A stretch of DNA of 64,000 bases from Umezawaea endophytica (GTDB taxonomy: Bacteria; Actinomycetota; Actinomycetes; Mycobacteriales; Pseudonocardiaceae), in the NCBI RefSeq assembly GCF_025061645.1, contig NZ_JANYMP010000025.1, forward strand, positions 62,001-126,000, in the 5' to 3' direction. Shown here piece after piece: positions 1 through 9,523 of this stretch (position 1 is the first letter of the stretch; every line of letters starts with the position of its first letter). Both the position numbers and the translations under genes were made by a program. The notes below the pieces were generated by a model. That model was not told the origin of the DNA. It searched no databases and saw only the letters and a list, made by a program, of their open reading frames with translations.

Positions 1-14
1 CTGATCCAGCGGGT

Positions 15-47
15 GCGCCACGCCCGTGTGAACAACGGGCGTGGCGC
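15..47 (+). terminator. Hairpin between rpsB (inferred) and tsf
   Basis: A perfect 12-bp stem (15-26 with 36-47) closes a 9-nt loop ahead of tsf. There is no T-run, so it may be a partial terminator, an attenuator or an RNA-processing site. The gene before tsf is normally rpsB; a TGA at positions 2-4 could be its stop, but nothing else of it is in the window. Confidence 0.55.
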
Positions 48-122
48 GCTCAGCACCAACTCGCGCGTAACCCACGTCGGCCCCGGCCGACATCGGACCG
101 CAGAAGGAACGGAAATCGCACG

Positions 123-938
123 ATGGCGAACTACACCGCCGCTGATGTGAAGCGCCTCCGCGAGCTCACGGCCGCGGGCATGATGGCTTGCAAGAACGCG
201 CTCGAGGAGACCGACGGCGACTTCGACAAGGCCGTCGAGATCCTGCGGATCAAGGGTGCGAAGGACGTCGGCAAGCGCGCTGGCCGCACCGCCACCAACG
301 GTCTCGTCACGTCCGAGGACGGCGTGATGGTCCAGGTGCTGTGCGAGACCGACTTCGTGGCCAAGACCGACGGCTTCCAGGAGTTCGCCGCCACGGTCCT
401 CGCGGCCGCCAAGGCTTCCCGCGCCAACGACGTCGCGACCCTGCTGACCAGCGAGATCGACGGCAAGACCGTCGCCACGGTGGTCGAGGAGTACTCGGCG
501 AAGCTGTCCGAGAAGCTGGAGGTCGGCAACGTCGCCGTGTTCGACGGCACCGTCACCACCTACCTGCACCGCCGCTCGGCGGACCTGCCGCCCGCGATCG
601 GCGTGGTCGTCGAGTACACGGGTGACAACGAGTCCGTCGCCGCGGACACCGCGAAGCAGATCGCGGCCATGCGGGCGAAGTACCTGACCCGCGAGGACGT
701 CTCCGACGAGCTGGTCGCCAACGAGCGCCGCATCGCCGAGGAGACCGCTCGCGAAGAGGGCAAGCCGGATGCCGCGATCGCCAAGATCGCCGAAGGCCGC
801 GTGAACGGCTTCTTCAAGGACGTCGTGCTCCTGGAGCAGGCCTCCGTGAAGGAGTCCAAGAAGACCGTCAAGGCAGTGCTGGACGAGGCCGGCGTAGCGG
901 TTACCCGCTTCGCCCGGTTCGAGGTCGGCCAGGCCTGA
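123..938 (+). CDS. tsf: Elongation factor Ts
   Basis: EF-Ts, the cytoplasmic guanine-nucleotide exchange factor that regenerates EF-Tu-GTP during translation. The 271-aa product starts [16 protein letters not shown], with the N-terminal UBA-like domain and the family signature around residues 20-30 ([11 protein letters not shown]), followed by the core region containing [10 protein letters not shown]. Length is normal for actinobacteria. The ATG follows a GGAA-rich stretch (AGAAGGAACGG). A strong hairpin separates it from pyrH downstream. It begins the conserved tsf-pyrH-frr-cdsA order. Confidence 0.97.
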   Translation: MANYTAADVKRLRELTAAGMMACKNALEETDGDFDKAVEILRIKGAKDVGKRAGRTATNGLVTSEDGVMVQVLCETDFVAKTDGFQEFAATVLAAAKASRANDVATLLTSEIDGKTVATVVEEYSAKLSEKLEVGNVAVFDGTVTTYLHRRSADLPPAIGVVVEYTGDNESVAADTAKQIAAMRAKYLTREDVSDELVANERRIAEETAREEGKPDAAIAKIAEGRVNGFFKDVVLLEQASVKESKKTVKAVLDEAGVAVTRFARFEVGQA

Positions 939-948
939 TTCGCGTGAG

Positions 949-978
949 GGCGGGGTTGCAGCGCATCGCAACCCCGCC
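949..978 (+). terminator. Terminator-like hairpin after tsf
   Basis: An 11-bp perfect stem (949-959 with 968-978) with an 8-nt loop, followed by two T residues, lies 10 nt after the tsf stop. It probably limits read-through from rpsB-tsf into pyrH. Confidence 0.7.
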
Positions 979-1017
979 TTCGCCGTGTCCAGACCCCCAG
1001 CGCCGCGAGGAGGACCT

Positions 1018-1761
1018 GTGAGCGAAGACGTTGATGGTTACAAGCGCGTGATGCTCAAGCTCGGCGGGGAGATGTTCGGCGGCGGTGACGTCGGCGTCGA
1101 CCCCGACGTCGTCACCGTCGTCGCCCGCCAGATCGCGGCCGTGGTCGGCACCGGAGCCCAGGTCGCCGTGGTGATCGGCGGCGGCAACTTCTTCCGCGGC
1201 GCCGAACTCCAGCAGCGCGGCATGGACCGCAGCCGCGCGGACTACATGGGCATGCTGGGCACCGTGATGAACTGCTTGGCGTTGCAGGACTTCCTGGAGC
1301 GCGAGCACGGCATCGACACCAGGGTCCAGACGTCCATCACGATGGGCCAGGTCGCCGAGTCCTACATCCCGCGCCGCGCCATGCGGCACCTCGAGAAGGG
1401 CCGCGTCGTGATCTTCGGCGGCGGCGCGGGCATGCCCTACTTCTCCACCGACACGACGGCCGCGCAGCGCGCGCTGGAGATCGGGTGCGAGATCGTGCTC
1501 ATGGCGAAGGCGGTGGACGGCATCTACACCGCCGACCCCAAGATCGACCCGGACGCGCTGATGTTCGACAACATCACGCACCGCGAGGTGCTGGAACGCG
1601 GGTTGAACGTCGCGGACTCCACGGCTTTCAGCCTGTGCATGGACAACAACATGCCCATCATGGTGTTCAACCTCCTCACCGAGGGGAACATCGCGAGGGC
1701 GGTGCGTGGTGAGAAGATCGGAACATTGGTGAGCACCCCCGGTGGTCGCCCGTCCTTCTAG
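1018..1761 (+). CDS. pyrH: Uridylate (UMP) kinase
   Basis: UMP kinase of the amino-acid kinase fold; it makes UDP from UMP and ATP for pyrimidine nucleotide synthesis in the cytoplasm. The protein shows [16 protein letters not shown] at the N-terminus (the ATP-binding lysine loop), [11 protein letters not shown], and the TDTTAAQRA and [12 protein letters not shown] segments typical of bacterial PyrH. The reading frame stays open up to 985, but GTG 1018 is preferred because GAGGAGG (1007-1013) precedes it at good spacing, giving 247 aa. It is followed by frr after 52 nt, the usual order. Confidence 0.96.
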   Translation: MSEDVDGYKRVMLKLGGEMFGGGDVGVDPDVVTVVARQIAAVVGTGAQVAVVIGGGNFFRGAELQQRGMDRSRADYMGMLGTVMNCLALQDFLEREHGIDTRVQTSITMGQVAESYIPRRAMRHLEKGRVVIFGGGAGMPYFSTDTTAAQRALEIGCEIVLMAKAVDGIYTADPKIDPDALMFDNITHREVLERGLNVADSTAFSLCMDNNMPIMVFNLLTEGNIARAVRGEKIGTLVSTPGGRPSF

Positions 1762-1813
1762 ACCCGCTGGGTCCGGGCTTCGCGCCCGCCCCGGCTCGCA
1801 CTAAGGAGTAGCC

Positions 1814-2371
1814 GTGATCGACGAGACCCTCCTCGACGCCGAGGAGAAGATGGAAAAAGCGGTGTCCGTGGCGAAGGACGACCTCGCGGCCGTGCGCACG
1901 GGCCGTGCTTCACCCGCCATGTTCTCGCGCATCGTCGTCGACTACTACGGTTCGCCGACCCCGCTGAACCAGTTGGCGAGCATCGCGATCCCCGAGGCGC
2001 GCATGGCCGTCGTCAAGCCGTACGACGCGAGCCAGCTCAACGCCATCGAGAAGGCGATCCGCGACTCCGACCTCGGCGTGAACCCCAGCAACGACGGCTC
2101 GATCATCCGCATCGTCATCCCGCAGCTCTCCGAGGAGCGCCGCAAGGAGATGGTGAAGGTCGCGAAGACCAAGGGTGAGGACGCCAAGATCACCATGCGC
2201 AACATCCGCCGCAAGGCGAAGGAAGAGATCGAGCGCATGGTGAAGGACGGCGAGTCCGGCGAGGACGAGGGCACTCGCGGCGAGAAGGAACTCGAATCGG
2301 TGACGCAGAAGTACGTGCACCAGATCGACGAGCTCGTGAAGCACAAGGAAGCCGAGCTGCTCGAAGTCTGA
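1814..2371 (+). CDS. frr: Ribosome recycling factor
   Basis: Ribosome recycling factor of 185 aa, which with EF-G splits post-termination ribosomes. The conserved segments VRTGRASP and [13 protein letters not shown] in the first third, the charged helices around EERRKEMVK and the segment [12 protein letters not shown] are visible. GTG 1814 follows AAGGAG. An acidic insertion ([16 protein letters not shown]) near residue 150 sits where the family usually reads KDGEISEDE. It lies between pyrH and cdsA. Confidence 0.96.
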   Translation: MIDETLLDAEEKMEKAVSVAKDDLAAVRTGRASPAMFSRIVVDYYGSPTPLNQLASIAIPEARMAVVKPYDASQLNAIEKAIRDSDLGVNPSNDGSIIRIVIPQLSEERRKEMVKVAKTKGEDAKITMRNIRRKAKEEIERMVKDGESGEDEGTRGEKELESVTQKYVHQIDELVKHKEAELLEV

Positions 2372-2405
2372 TGGTGACGTGGGAGTCGTGATAGGAGCAC
2401 AGCAG

Positions 2406-3278
2406 GTGCCAGGCGGTGGTGAGCAGGACGCGCAGGCGCCGTCCGGCAGCGTGGACGGCGCCAAGAAGCCGTCACGGGCGGGGCGGGACATGCGGTCGGC
2501 CATCGCCGTCGGCGTCGGTCTCGGTGCCGTGGTCCTCATCTCCCTGTTCACCGTGCGGCAGGTGTTCATCGCCGTCGTCGCGGCGGCGGTGGCGGTGTCG
2601 ATCTTCGAGTTGGCGCGTGCGCTGAAGACGAGCGCGGGCATCCAGGTCGCACTGGTGCCCGTGCTCGTCGGCGGCCAGGCGGTCCTCTGGCTGGCCTGGC
2701 CGTACGAGCGCGGTGGTGTGCTCAGCGCGTTCGTGATCACCATGCTCGTGTGCCTGGTCTGGCGCTTGAAGGACGGCGCGGACGGCTACCTGCGGGACGT
2801 GACGGCGTCGATCTTCACGGTCGCGTACGTCGCCGTGTTCGCGGCGTTCGCGGTGATGCTGGTCGTGCCGGAGGACGGCACGTACCGGGTGATCGCGTTC
2901 ATCCTCGGCGTGGTCCTGTCGGACACCGGCGGCTTCATCGCGGGTGTCCTCTTCGGCAAGCACCCCATGGCCCCGACCATCAGCCCGAAGAAGTCCTGGG
3001 AGGGCTTCGCCGGGTCGATGGTCGCGGGCATGGCGGGCGGCGCGCTCACGGTGAGCCTGCTGCTCGACGGCCAGTGGTGGCAGGGCGTGCTGTTCGGCGC
3101 GGCCCTGGTGGTCAGCTCCACCACCGGCGACCTGATCGAGTCGCTCATCAAGCGCGACCTCGGCATCAAGGACATGGGCACGCTGCTGCCCGGCCACGGC
3201 GGTCTGATGGACCGGATGGACTCGCTGCTGCCGTCCGCCGTCGTGAGCTGGCTGCTGCTGCACCTGTTCGTGCCGTAG
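2406..3278 (+). CDS. cdsA: Phosphatidate cytidylyltransferase
   Basis: CDP-diglyceride synthetase, an integral membrane enzyme that converts phosphatidic acid and CTP to CDP-diacylglycerol for phospholipid synthesis. The C-terminal CTP-transferase signature is clear (KRDLGIKDMGTLLPGHGG, then DRMDS), preceded by SDTGGFIAG and ISPKKSWEG, with about seven hydrophobic segments. The frame is open from 2379, but GTG 2406 has AGGAG about 9 nt upstream and is preferred (290 aa). The N-terminal 30 residues are hydrophilic, as in other actinobacterial CdsA. Confidence 0.94.
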   Translation: MPGGGEQDAQAPSGSVDGAKKPSRAGRDMRSAIAVGVGLGAVVLISLFTVRQVFIAVVAAAVAVSIFELARALKTSAGIQVALVPVLVGGQAVLWLAWPYERGGVLSAFVITMLVCLVWRLKDGADGYLRDVTASIFTVAYVAVFAAFAVMLVVPEDGTYRVIAFILGVVLSDTGGFIAGVLFGKHPMAPTISPKKSWEGFAGSMVAGMAGGALTVSLLLDGQWWQGVLFGAALVVSSTTGDLIESLIKRDLGIKDMGTLLPGHGGLMDRMDSLLPSAVVSWLLLHLFVP

Positions 3279-3282
3279 CCGC

Positions 3283-4128
3283 TCAGTCGTCGTACGGGTC
3301 GTCCACGTTCGCGCCGATCTCGTCCTCGGACAGCGGTACGGCGCGGGACGGGTCGACCACCGAGAACGTCGAGCCGTCGTGGTCGCGCACCTCGGTGACG
3401 CGGCCGTACGGCGTGTCGTAAGGCTCGACCGTGACCCGCCCGCCCAGTTCGAGCACGCGGTTCGCGACCGAGTCCGCGCCGATCTCCGGCGACGCCGTCA
3501 GGTAGATCATCCAGTGCGCGGGCACGGACGGCGGGAACGAGCGGCGCCCCATCCGCTGCCTGCCCAGCACGCTCTCGCCCTCGACCGACCAGACCGTGTA
3601 GTCGACGGTGTGCCCGTCGCCGATCTGCATCACGTCGTAGTGGCACAGCTCCCGGAAGAACGCGTCCGCCGTGGCGCCGTCGCGCGTGTTCAGCTCGGCC
3701 CACGCGTACGCCCCGTGGCCGGTCGTGCCGAACCGCCAGTCCGGTGGCACGTGCCGGAACCCGAGCACACCACCCGTCGGGTCGCTGATCACGGTGGTCT
3801 GCGTGTGGTCGGCCTCCACGCTCGGGTTCCGCAGCACCTGCCCGCCGAGCGCGAACACCTTTTCGGCCGTCGCCCGAGCGTGTCTGGTGTGCAGGAAGAG
3901 GGTCCAGTCCGTGTACTGCTCCGGCAGCGCGCGGCCGACCGGCAAGCCCGCGACGGGCACGCCGTCGAGCACCGCGACCGCGTAGCCCTCGTCGTCCTCG
4001 TACCGCCAGCCGAAGAGGCCTGTGTAGAAGTCCTTCGCCGCGGCCAGGTCGGTGACGGGCAGCTCGACCCAGCACGGCGCACCGGCGTGCAGTTCGGCGA
4101 GAGCGGGGGAGTTCGGCGTGATGGACAA
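3283..4128 (-). CDS. Two-domain VOC (glyoxalase/bleomycin-resistance) family protein
   Basis: Two vicinal-oxygen-chelate domains in tandem, residues about 10-125 and 135-260, each with the beta-alpha-beta-beta-beta pattern (WVELPVTDLAAAKDFYTGLFGW in the first, WAELNTRDGATADAFFRELCHYD in the second). Such proteins are glyoxalase-like or bind hydrophobic drugs; the substrate is not predictable. The open frame reaches 4161, but a TTG at 4128 with GAGGAGG just upstream is the better start (281 aa). Convergent with cdsA and separated from it by only a few bases. Confidence 0.82.
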   Translation of the reverse strand: MSITPNSPALAELHAGAPCWVELPVTDLAAAKDFYTGLFGWRYEDDEGYAVAVLDGVPVAGLPVGRALPEQYTDWTLFLHTRHARATAEKVFALGGQVLRNPSVEADHTQTTVISDPTGGVLGFRHVPPDWRFGTTGHGAYAWAELNTRDGATADAFFRELCHYDVMQIGDGHTVDYTVWSVEGESVLGRQRMGRRSFPPSVPAHWMIYLTASPEIGADSVANRVLELGGRVTVEPYDTPYGRVTEVRDHDGSTFSVVDPSRAVPLSEDEIGANVDDPYDD

Positions 4129-4223
4129 GGACGCCTCCTCAGAAAACACTGTCTTGATCACGCTACGCCGAGGTCGGCTGGAATAGCACCGTCCGATCGA
4201 CCTGAGCCCTCTATTGTCGTGGA

Positions 4224-4970
4224 GTGAAGGGATTCGTGCGTGCGGCTTTGGCGGCCGTTCGGCCTGCCGACGTGCTCCCGAGCCCGAACATCTGGCACTG
4301 GCCGGAGGTCTACCAGGTCGAGAACCGGGCCCAGGACGCCGACGGCGACCTGTGGCGCGCGCTGCGCGAGGACTGCGACTGGGCTGGGCTGGACGTCGTC
4401 GACGTCGGCTGCGGTGACGGGTTCCACCTGCCGGTGTTCGCCGGGTCGGCGCGCACGGTCACCGGGGTCGAGCCGTACGCGCCGCTGGTCAAGCGGGCCA
4501 AGGCCCGTGTCGCCGGACTGCCGAACGTCACCGTGCACGCCGGTCCCGCGCAGCGGCTGCCGCTCCCGGACACCAGCGCGGACCTCGTGCACGCCCGCAC
4601 GGCGTACTTCTTCGGCCCCGGCTGCGAACCGGGGATGCGCGAAGCGGACCGGGTCCTGCGGCCCGGTGGCGCGCTGGCGGTCGTCGACCTCGACGGCGCC
4701 GCGGCCCCGTACGGGCCGTGGCTGTGCGCCGACGAACCCCGCTACGACCCGGCCGTGGTGGCGGAGTTCTTCGCGGACAACGGGTTCAGCGTCCGGCACG
4801 TGACGGCGCGGTGGGAGTTCACCCGGCGCGAGGACCTGGAATCGGTGCTGCGCATCGAGTTCTCCGCGAAGGTCGCGCAACGCGCCATCGACGAAACGCC
4901 CGGTCTGTCGTTCCCCGTCGGCTACCGGCTGCACGTGCGCCGCAAGCCGTCCGGTCTCGTCCTCCCCTGA
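4224..4970 (+). CDS. Class I SAM-dependent methyltransferase
   Basis: 248-aa methyltransferase of the Methyltransf_11 type. Motif I is VVDVGCGDGFHLP around residue 58, followed by the acidic residue of GVEPYAP, PAQRLPLPDTSADLVHA (motifs II/III) and VLRPGGALAVVDLD. It has no membrane segment and is probably cytosolic; the substrate is unknown. Divergent from the VOC gene and followed closely by an aldo/keto reductase. It starts with GTG. Confidence 0.85.
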   Translation: MKGFVRAALAAVRPADVLPSPNIWHWPEVYQVENRAQDADGDLWRALREDCDWAGLDVVDVGCGDGFHLPVFAGSARTVTGVEPYAPLVKRAKARVAGLPNVTVHAGPAQRLPLPDTSADLVHARTAYFFGPGCEPGMREADRVLRPGGALAVVDLDGAAAPYGPWLCADEPRYDPAVVAEFFADNGFSVRHVTARWEFTRREDLESVLRIEFSAKVAQRAIDETPGLSFPVGYRLHVRRKPSGLVLP

Positions 4971-5005
4971 GGCCGTCCGGGCCGTTCGACCGTAGGATTT
5001 CGTTC

Positions 5006-5989
5006 GTGGAGAACCGGAACGCGAACAGGATCGGACGCCCCGTCGGCGTCATCGGGCTCGGCTGCTGGCAACTCGGAGGCGACTGGGGGCAGGTGGAGGA
5101 GGGCGACGGGATCGCACTCCTCCACGCCGCCGCCGACGCGGGTGTGACGTTCTTCGACACGGCCGACGTGTACGGCGACGGGCGCAGCGAGAAGCTGGTC
5201 GGCCGGTTCCTGCGGGAACGGGACGACTCCGGCGTCTTCGTGGCGACCAAGATGGGTCGTCGGGTCGAGCAGGTGCCGGAGAACTACACCCGCGAGAACT
5301 TCCTCGCGTGGAACGACCGGTCGCGGGCGAACCTGGGTGTGGACACGATCGACCTCGTGCAGCTCCACTGCCCGCCGACGCCGGTGTACTCGACGGACGA
5401 GGTGTTCGACAGCCTCGACGAACTGGTGCAGGCGAAGCGGATCGCGGCCTACGGCGTGAGCGTCGAGACGGTCGAGGAGGCGCTGCTGGCCATCGCCCGG
5501 CCGAACGTGGTCAGCGTGCAGATCATCCTGAACGCCTTCCGCCTCAAGCCGTTGGAGCGGGTGCTCCCGGCGGCGGCCGAGGCGGGCGTGGGGATCATCG
5601 CGCGGGTGCCGCTGGCGTCCGGCCTGCTGTCGGGGCGGTACACCGCCGCGACGACGTTCGGCGAGGACGACCACCGCACGTACAACCGCGGCGGTGAGGC
5701 GTTCGACCAGGGGGAGACGTTCTCCGGCGTGCCGTTCGACGTGGGCCTGGAGGCCGTCGAGCGGTTGCGCCCGCTGGTACCCGCGGGCGCGACGCTCGCG
5801 CAGTTCGCGCTGCGCTGGATCGTGGACCAGCCGGGTGTCACCGTCGTGATCCCCGGCGCGCGCAACGCCGACCAGGTCCAGGGCAACGTCGCGGCGGCCG
5901 ACCTCGCGCCCCTCACACCCGAGGCGCTGGCCGAGGTCACGGCCGTCTACGACGAACTGGTGCGGCCGCACGTGCACGACCGCTGGTAG
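5006..5989 (+). CDS. Aldo/keto reductase
   Basis: NADPH-dependent oxidoreductase of the AKR superfamily, 327 aa from GTG 5006. The catalytic tetrad is visible: Asp and Tyr in FFDTADVYGDGRSEK, Lys in VFVATKMG and His in LVQLHCPP. The C-terminal cofactor segment contains VTVVIPGARNADQVQGN. The frame extends upstream to 4718 over the methyltransferase gene, but that part is a shadow. It ends one base before the convergent PadR gene. The natural substrate is unknown. Confidence 0.9.
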   Translation: MENRNANRIGRPVGVIGLGCWQLGGDWGQVEEGDGIALLHAAADAGVTFFDTADVYGDGRSEKLVGRFLRERDDSGVFVATKMGRRVEQVPENYTRENFLAWNDRSRANLGVDTIDLVQLHCPPTPVYSTDEVFDSLDELVQAKRIAAYGVSVETVEEALLAIARPNVVSVQIILNAFRLKPLERVLPAAAEAGVGIIARVPLASGLLSGRYTAATTFGEDDHRTYNRGGEAFDQGETFSGVPFDVGLEAVERLRPLVPAGATLAQFALRWIVDQPGVTVVIPGARNADQVQGNVAAADLAPLTPEALAEVTAVYDELVRPHVHDRW

Positions 5990-6664
5990 TCACTCTGCGG
6001 GGCTGTCGGTGTCCTCTTCGACGTCCAACTCGCCCAGGATCGCGTAGATCTTGCGCCTGGTCTCGTTGAGGACCTCGACGGCCCTGCCCTTCTGCTCCCT
6101 GGTGCCCGCGTGCGCCATCTGCTGCATCGCGGACCCGAGGTGCCGCGACGCCGTGCGGAGCTTCGCCGCGACGACGTCGACCTCGTCGTTGACCTGCTCC
6201 CACGGGGTCGCGCCCTCGCTCTTCGCGGCCTCCGCCGTGCCCGCCTCGGTGAGCGTGAACAGCTTCTTGCCGCCCGCTTCCTCGGTGGCCGTGATGAGGC
6301 CCTCGTCGGCCAGCATCTGGAGCGTCGGGTAGACCGAGCCGGGGCTCGGCCGCCACACGCCGTCCGTGCGCTGGCCCAGTTCCTGGATCATCTCGTAGCC
6401 GTGCATCGGCCGTTCCGCCAGCAGCGCCAGCAGCGCCGCGCGGACGTTGCCGCGCCGCTGCCTGCCGCCGTGGTGCGGCCCGCCGCGCCTGCCGCCGCCG
6501 CGACCCCACGGGGGGCCGGGAGGGAAGGGCATCTCGGCGTCGGGCGGGAACGGGGGAGGCGGTGGTCCGCCGAAGCCGCCGCCGAAGCCGCGGCGCGGGT
6601 CGTCGAACCCGCCGGAACGGTGGTGCCGGTGACCGTGGTGGTCGTGGTTGAAGGGGTTTCGCAT
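5990..6664 (-). CDS. PadR family transcriptional regulator with low-complexity N-terminus
   Basis: A PadR winged-helix repressor of 224 aa. The DNA-binding domain begins around residue 72 ([22 protein letters not shown], then [19 protein letters not shown]), followed by a helical C-terminal dimerisation part. The first 70 residues are unusual: rich in His, Gly, Pro and Arg (runs such as HHDHHGH-like and PPPPPFPP), which suggests a metal-binding or disordered tail. Divergent from rlmN. The intergenic region carries repeated TATCG motifs that could be its operator, so autoregulation is likely. Confidence 0.88.
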   Translation of the reverse strand: MRNPFNHDHHGHRHHRSGGFDDPRRGFGGGFGGPPPPPFPPDAEMPFPPGPPWGRGGGRRGGPHHGGRQRRGNVRAALLALLAERPMHGYEMIQELGQRTDGVWRPSPGSVYPTLQMLADEGLITATEEAGGKKLFTLTEAGTAEAAKSEGATPWEQVNDEVDVVAAKLRTASRHLGSAMQQMAHAGTREQKGRAVEVLNETRRKIYAILGELDVEEDTDSPAE

Positions 6665-6683
6665 CTGACTGCTCCTCGCACTG

Positions 6684-6750
6684 GTATCGGTAGGTACGAG
6701 CTAACGATATATCGGAACGTATCGCGATGCAACGGCGATTATCGGTCAGG
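6684..6750. promoter_or_regulatory. Repeated TATCG motifs between padR and rlmN, candidate PadR operator
   Basis: TATCG followed by G or C occurs at 6685, 6710, 6720 and 6740, so three copies are spaced 10 and 20 bp apart, on one face of the helix. One is embedded in the 10-bp palindrome CGATATATCG (6705-6714). This AT-rich patch stands out in the high-GC surroundings and lies directly upstream of padR. Assignment to PadR is inferred from position. Confidence 0.45.
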
Positions 6751-6784
6751 GCACCCATCCGGTCGTGGGACACTGGTAGGTGCT

Positions 6785-7891
6785 ATGACTGCCCTCCCCC
6801 TCGTCTTCGACGCACCCAAGCGCGGCCTCCCCCCGCGCCACCTGGCCGACCTCTCCGCCGAAGGGCGTCGAGAAGCCGTCGCCGCGCTGGGCGAAAAGCC
6901 CTTCCGGGCCGCGCAACTGTCGAACCACTACTTCGGCAGGCTCACGGTCGACCCGGACGCCATGACGGACATCCCGGCCGCCACGCGCGCCGCGCTGGTC
7001 GCCGACCTCATGCCGCCGCTGTTCACCGAGATCCGCTCGGTGGCCTGCGACGACGGCACGACCCGCAAGACCCTGCTGAAGGCGCACGACGGCACGCTCG
7101 TCGAGAGCGTCCTCATGCGCTACCCGGACCGCGCGACCCTGTGCATCTCCAGCCAGGCGGGCTGCGGCATGGCCTGCCCGTTCTGCGCCACCGGCCAGGG
7201 CGGCCTCCAGCGCAACCTGTCGACGGCGGAGATCGTCGACCAGGTCCGCCGCGGCGCCGCGGCCATGCGCGACGGCGAACTGCCCGGCGGGCCGGGGCGG
7301 CTGTCGAACATCGTCTTCATGGGCATGGGCGAACCGCTGGCCAACTACAAGCGCGTGATCGAGGCCGTCCACCGCATCTGCGACCCCGCGCCGGACGGCC
7401 TCGGCATCTCCCAGCGCTCCGTCACCGTGTCGACCGTCGGCCTCGTGCCCGCGATCCGCAAGATGACCGAGGAAGGCCTGCACGTCCGCCTCGCCGTGTC
7501 GCTGCACACGCCGGACGACGAGCTGCGCAACACGCTGGTGCCCGTCAACACCAGGTGGGACGTGGCCGAGGTGCTGGAGGCGGCCCGCGGGTACGCCGAC
7601 AAGACCGGCCGCCGCGTGTCCATCGAGTACGCGCTGATCCGCGACATCAACGACCAGGGCTGGCGCGCCGACATGCTCGGCAAGAAGCTCCGCAAGTACC
7701 TGGGCCCGCTGGTCCACGTCAACCTGATCCCGCTGAACCCCACGCCGGGCTCGAAGTGGGACGCGTCGCCGAAGCCCGTGGAACGCGAGTTCGTGCGGCG
7801 GGTCGAGGCGCAGGGCGTGACGTGCACCGTGCGCGACACCCGTGGGCAGGAGATCGCGGCGGCGTGCGGGCAGTTGGCGGCGGAGGGCTGA
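6785..7891 (+). CDS. rlmN: 23S rRNA (adenine2503-C2)/tRNA A37 methyltransferase RlmN
   Basis: Radical-SAM methyltransferase RlmN, 368 aa, modifying A2503 of 23S rRNA and A37 of some tRNAs. The 4Fe-4S cysteines are C127, C131 and C134 ([19 protein letters not shown]). GMGEPLANY is the SAM-binding GEP motif, and the C-terminal region holds the second catalytic cysteine ([19 protein letters not shown]). The ATG at 6785 gives the usual length; the frame extends far upstream but only as a shadow of padR. In mycobacteria rlmN directly follows cdsA; here four genes intervene. Confidence 0.95.
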   Translation: MTALPLVFDAPKRGLPPRHLADLSAEGRREAVAALGEKPFRAAQLSNHYFGRLTVDPDAMTDIPAATRAALVADLMPPLFTEIRSVACDDGTTRKTLLKAHDGTLVESVLMRYPDRATLCISSQAGCGMACPFCATGQGGLQRNLSTAEIVDQVRRGAAAMRDGELPGGPGRLSNIVFMGMGEPLANYKRVIEAVHRICDPAPDGLGISQRSVTVSTVGLVPAIRKMTEEGLHVRLAVSLHTPDDELRNTLVPVNTRWDVAEVLEAARGYADKTGRRVSIEYALIRDINDQGWRADMLGKKLRKYLGPLVHVNLIPLNPTPGSKWDASPKPVEREFVRRVEAQGVTCTVRDTRGQEIAAACGQLAAEG

Positions 7892-7967
7892 GTCCTCCGG
7901 CTCGGTGACCGGTCCTGAGGGCGTCTTGATGGTCCGACGTGGAATGTCCTCGGGATAGCATCGCCCC

Positions 7968-9467
7968 GTGGTCGAGTCGTCGAAGCTGGTTGCGGGCAGG
8001 TACCGCACGCTGCGGGAACTCGGTCGTGGGGGCATGGGGGTCGTCTGGCTGGCCGAGGACGTGGTCATCGGGCGGCGGGTCGCGGTGAAGGAGTTGCGGA
8101 CGTCGTCGGCCGTCGAGGCCGAGCGGGTGTTGCGCGAGGCGCGGACGGCTGGGCGGTTGAACAGTCCCAGCGTGGTCGGTGTCCACGATGTGATCATCGA
8201 GGCCGGGGTCGCGTACCTGGTGATGGAGCTGGTCGAGGCTCCGACGCTCGCGGACGTGATGCGGCGGCGGGGTGCCCTGCCCGCCGAGCAGGTCGTGGCG
8301 ATCGGGCTGGACGTGCTCAGCGCGTTGGAAACGGCGCACGCGGCGGGGATCGTGCACCGGGACGTGAAGCCCAGCAACATCATGGTGCTGCCCGGCGGCG
8401 GTGCGAAGCTGGCGGACTTCGGGATCGCGCGGGCGATGGACGACCCGCGGCTCACCGCCACCGGCAGCATGATGGGGACGCCCGGCTACATGGCGCCCGA
8501 GCTGTTCACCGGCCAGGTGCCGTCGCCCGCGACGGACCTGTGGGCGCTGGGGGCGACGCTGTTCCACGCCGTCGAAGGGCGGTCGCCGTTCCAGCGGGAC
8601 ACGACGGCGGCGACGGTGCACGCGGTGCTGTACGAGCCGCCGGTGTTGCGGGTCGGGTCCGGTCCGCTCGCCGCGGTGATCGCGCGGTTGCTCACGCGCG
8701 AGACCGCCGACAGGCCGTCCGCCGCGCAGGTGCGGGAACTGCTGCGCAAGCCCGGTGAGGCGGACACGGTGTTCATCCGGCCGGTCACGGGGTACGCCAC
8801 GCGGCCGGTGGAAGCGCCGTGGCCCGACGAGCCCGCGGACGAGAAGCCCAAGCGCCGCAAGGTGTTCCTGGTCGCGGGTGCCGTACTGGCTGTCGCCGTG
8901 CTGGCCGGGCTGTTCCTGGTCCGGCCCGACGACAAGGACGAGAGCCGCGAGGCGTCACCAGGCCCGGTGAGCACGGCGGCGTCGAGCGGGCCGTCCACAT
9001 CGACACCGCCCACGACGACACCGCCCACGACGACGACCGTCAGCGAAACCGCCCCGCCGACCACGACCGAGACACCGGTTCCGCCGCCGGAATCCGTTGC
9101 GCTGCAACGCTTCCGCAACGCTGAGGGCTTCCACTACTCCGGCACGGACAAGGTCGCGCCCCCGGCCGGGTTCACCGTCGAGGGCGGGATCGGCAAGCTG
9201 CTCGCCAACGCCATCCCCGGCACGAAACCGCTGTACTCCTGCGCCATCACCAACTCGCAGGACCGCATGTCGTCGCTCTCGGCGGACTGCGAAGGCCAGT
9301 CCGTGCACGGTTTGCTGGGCCACGTCCTGGTCGACCGGCCGACGGACCTGCCCTCGCTGCCGTTGTTCCGCTGCAACTCGGGCGCTCACCACTTCGACTC
9401 GGTCGCCGCCGACTGCGAGGGCCAGACCGTCGAGTTCCAGTTCGGCTGGGTCCTCGAGCAGTCGTAG
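7968..9467 (+). CDS. Membrane Ser/Thr protein kinase with Cys-paired ectodomain
   Basis: A PknB-type (Hanks) kinase of 499 aa. The glycine loop is GRGGMG at 19-24, the ATP lysine is K41, HRDVKPSN starts at 130, and DFG starts at D150. A Lys/Arg-rich stop is followed by one membrane helix at about 299-318 and then a Ser/Thr/Pro linker. The outside domain (about 375-499) has two related units, each with a Cys pair and the string ADCEGQ. The units probably form a small sensory or carbohydrate-binding-like module. The ligand is unknown. It has no PASTA repeats, so it is not a PknB orthologue. Confidence 0.9.
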   Translation: MVESSKLVAGRYRTLRELGRGGMGVVWLAEDVVIGRRVAVKELRTSSAVEAERVLREARTAGRLNSPSVVGVHDVIIEAGVAYLVMELVEAPTLADVMRRRGALPAEQVVAIGLDVLSALETAHAAGIVHRDVKPSNIMVLPGGGAKLADFGIARAMDDPRLTATGSMMGTPGYMAPELFTGQVPSPATDLWALGATLFHAVEGRSPFQRDTTAATVHAVLYEPPVLRVGSGPLAAVIARLLTRETADRPSAAQVRELLRKPGEADTVFIRPVTGYATRPVEAPWPDEPADEKPKRRKVFLVAGAVLAVAVLAGLFLVRPDDKDESREASPGPVSTAASSGPSTSTPPTTTPPTTTTVSETAPPTTTETPVPPPESVALQRFRNAEGFHYSGTDKVAPPAGFTVEGGIGKLLANAIPGTKPLYSCAITNSQDRMSSLSADCEGQSVHGLLGHVLVDRPTDLPSLPLFRCNSGAHHFDSVAADCEGQTVEFQFGWVLEQS

Positions 9468-9523
9468 CGGAACCGTCGCACGGTCATCGCGTCCCGCGGA
9501 CACCGGCCGAGCACGGTGGTCCC

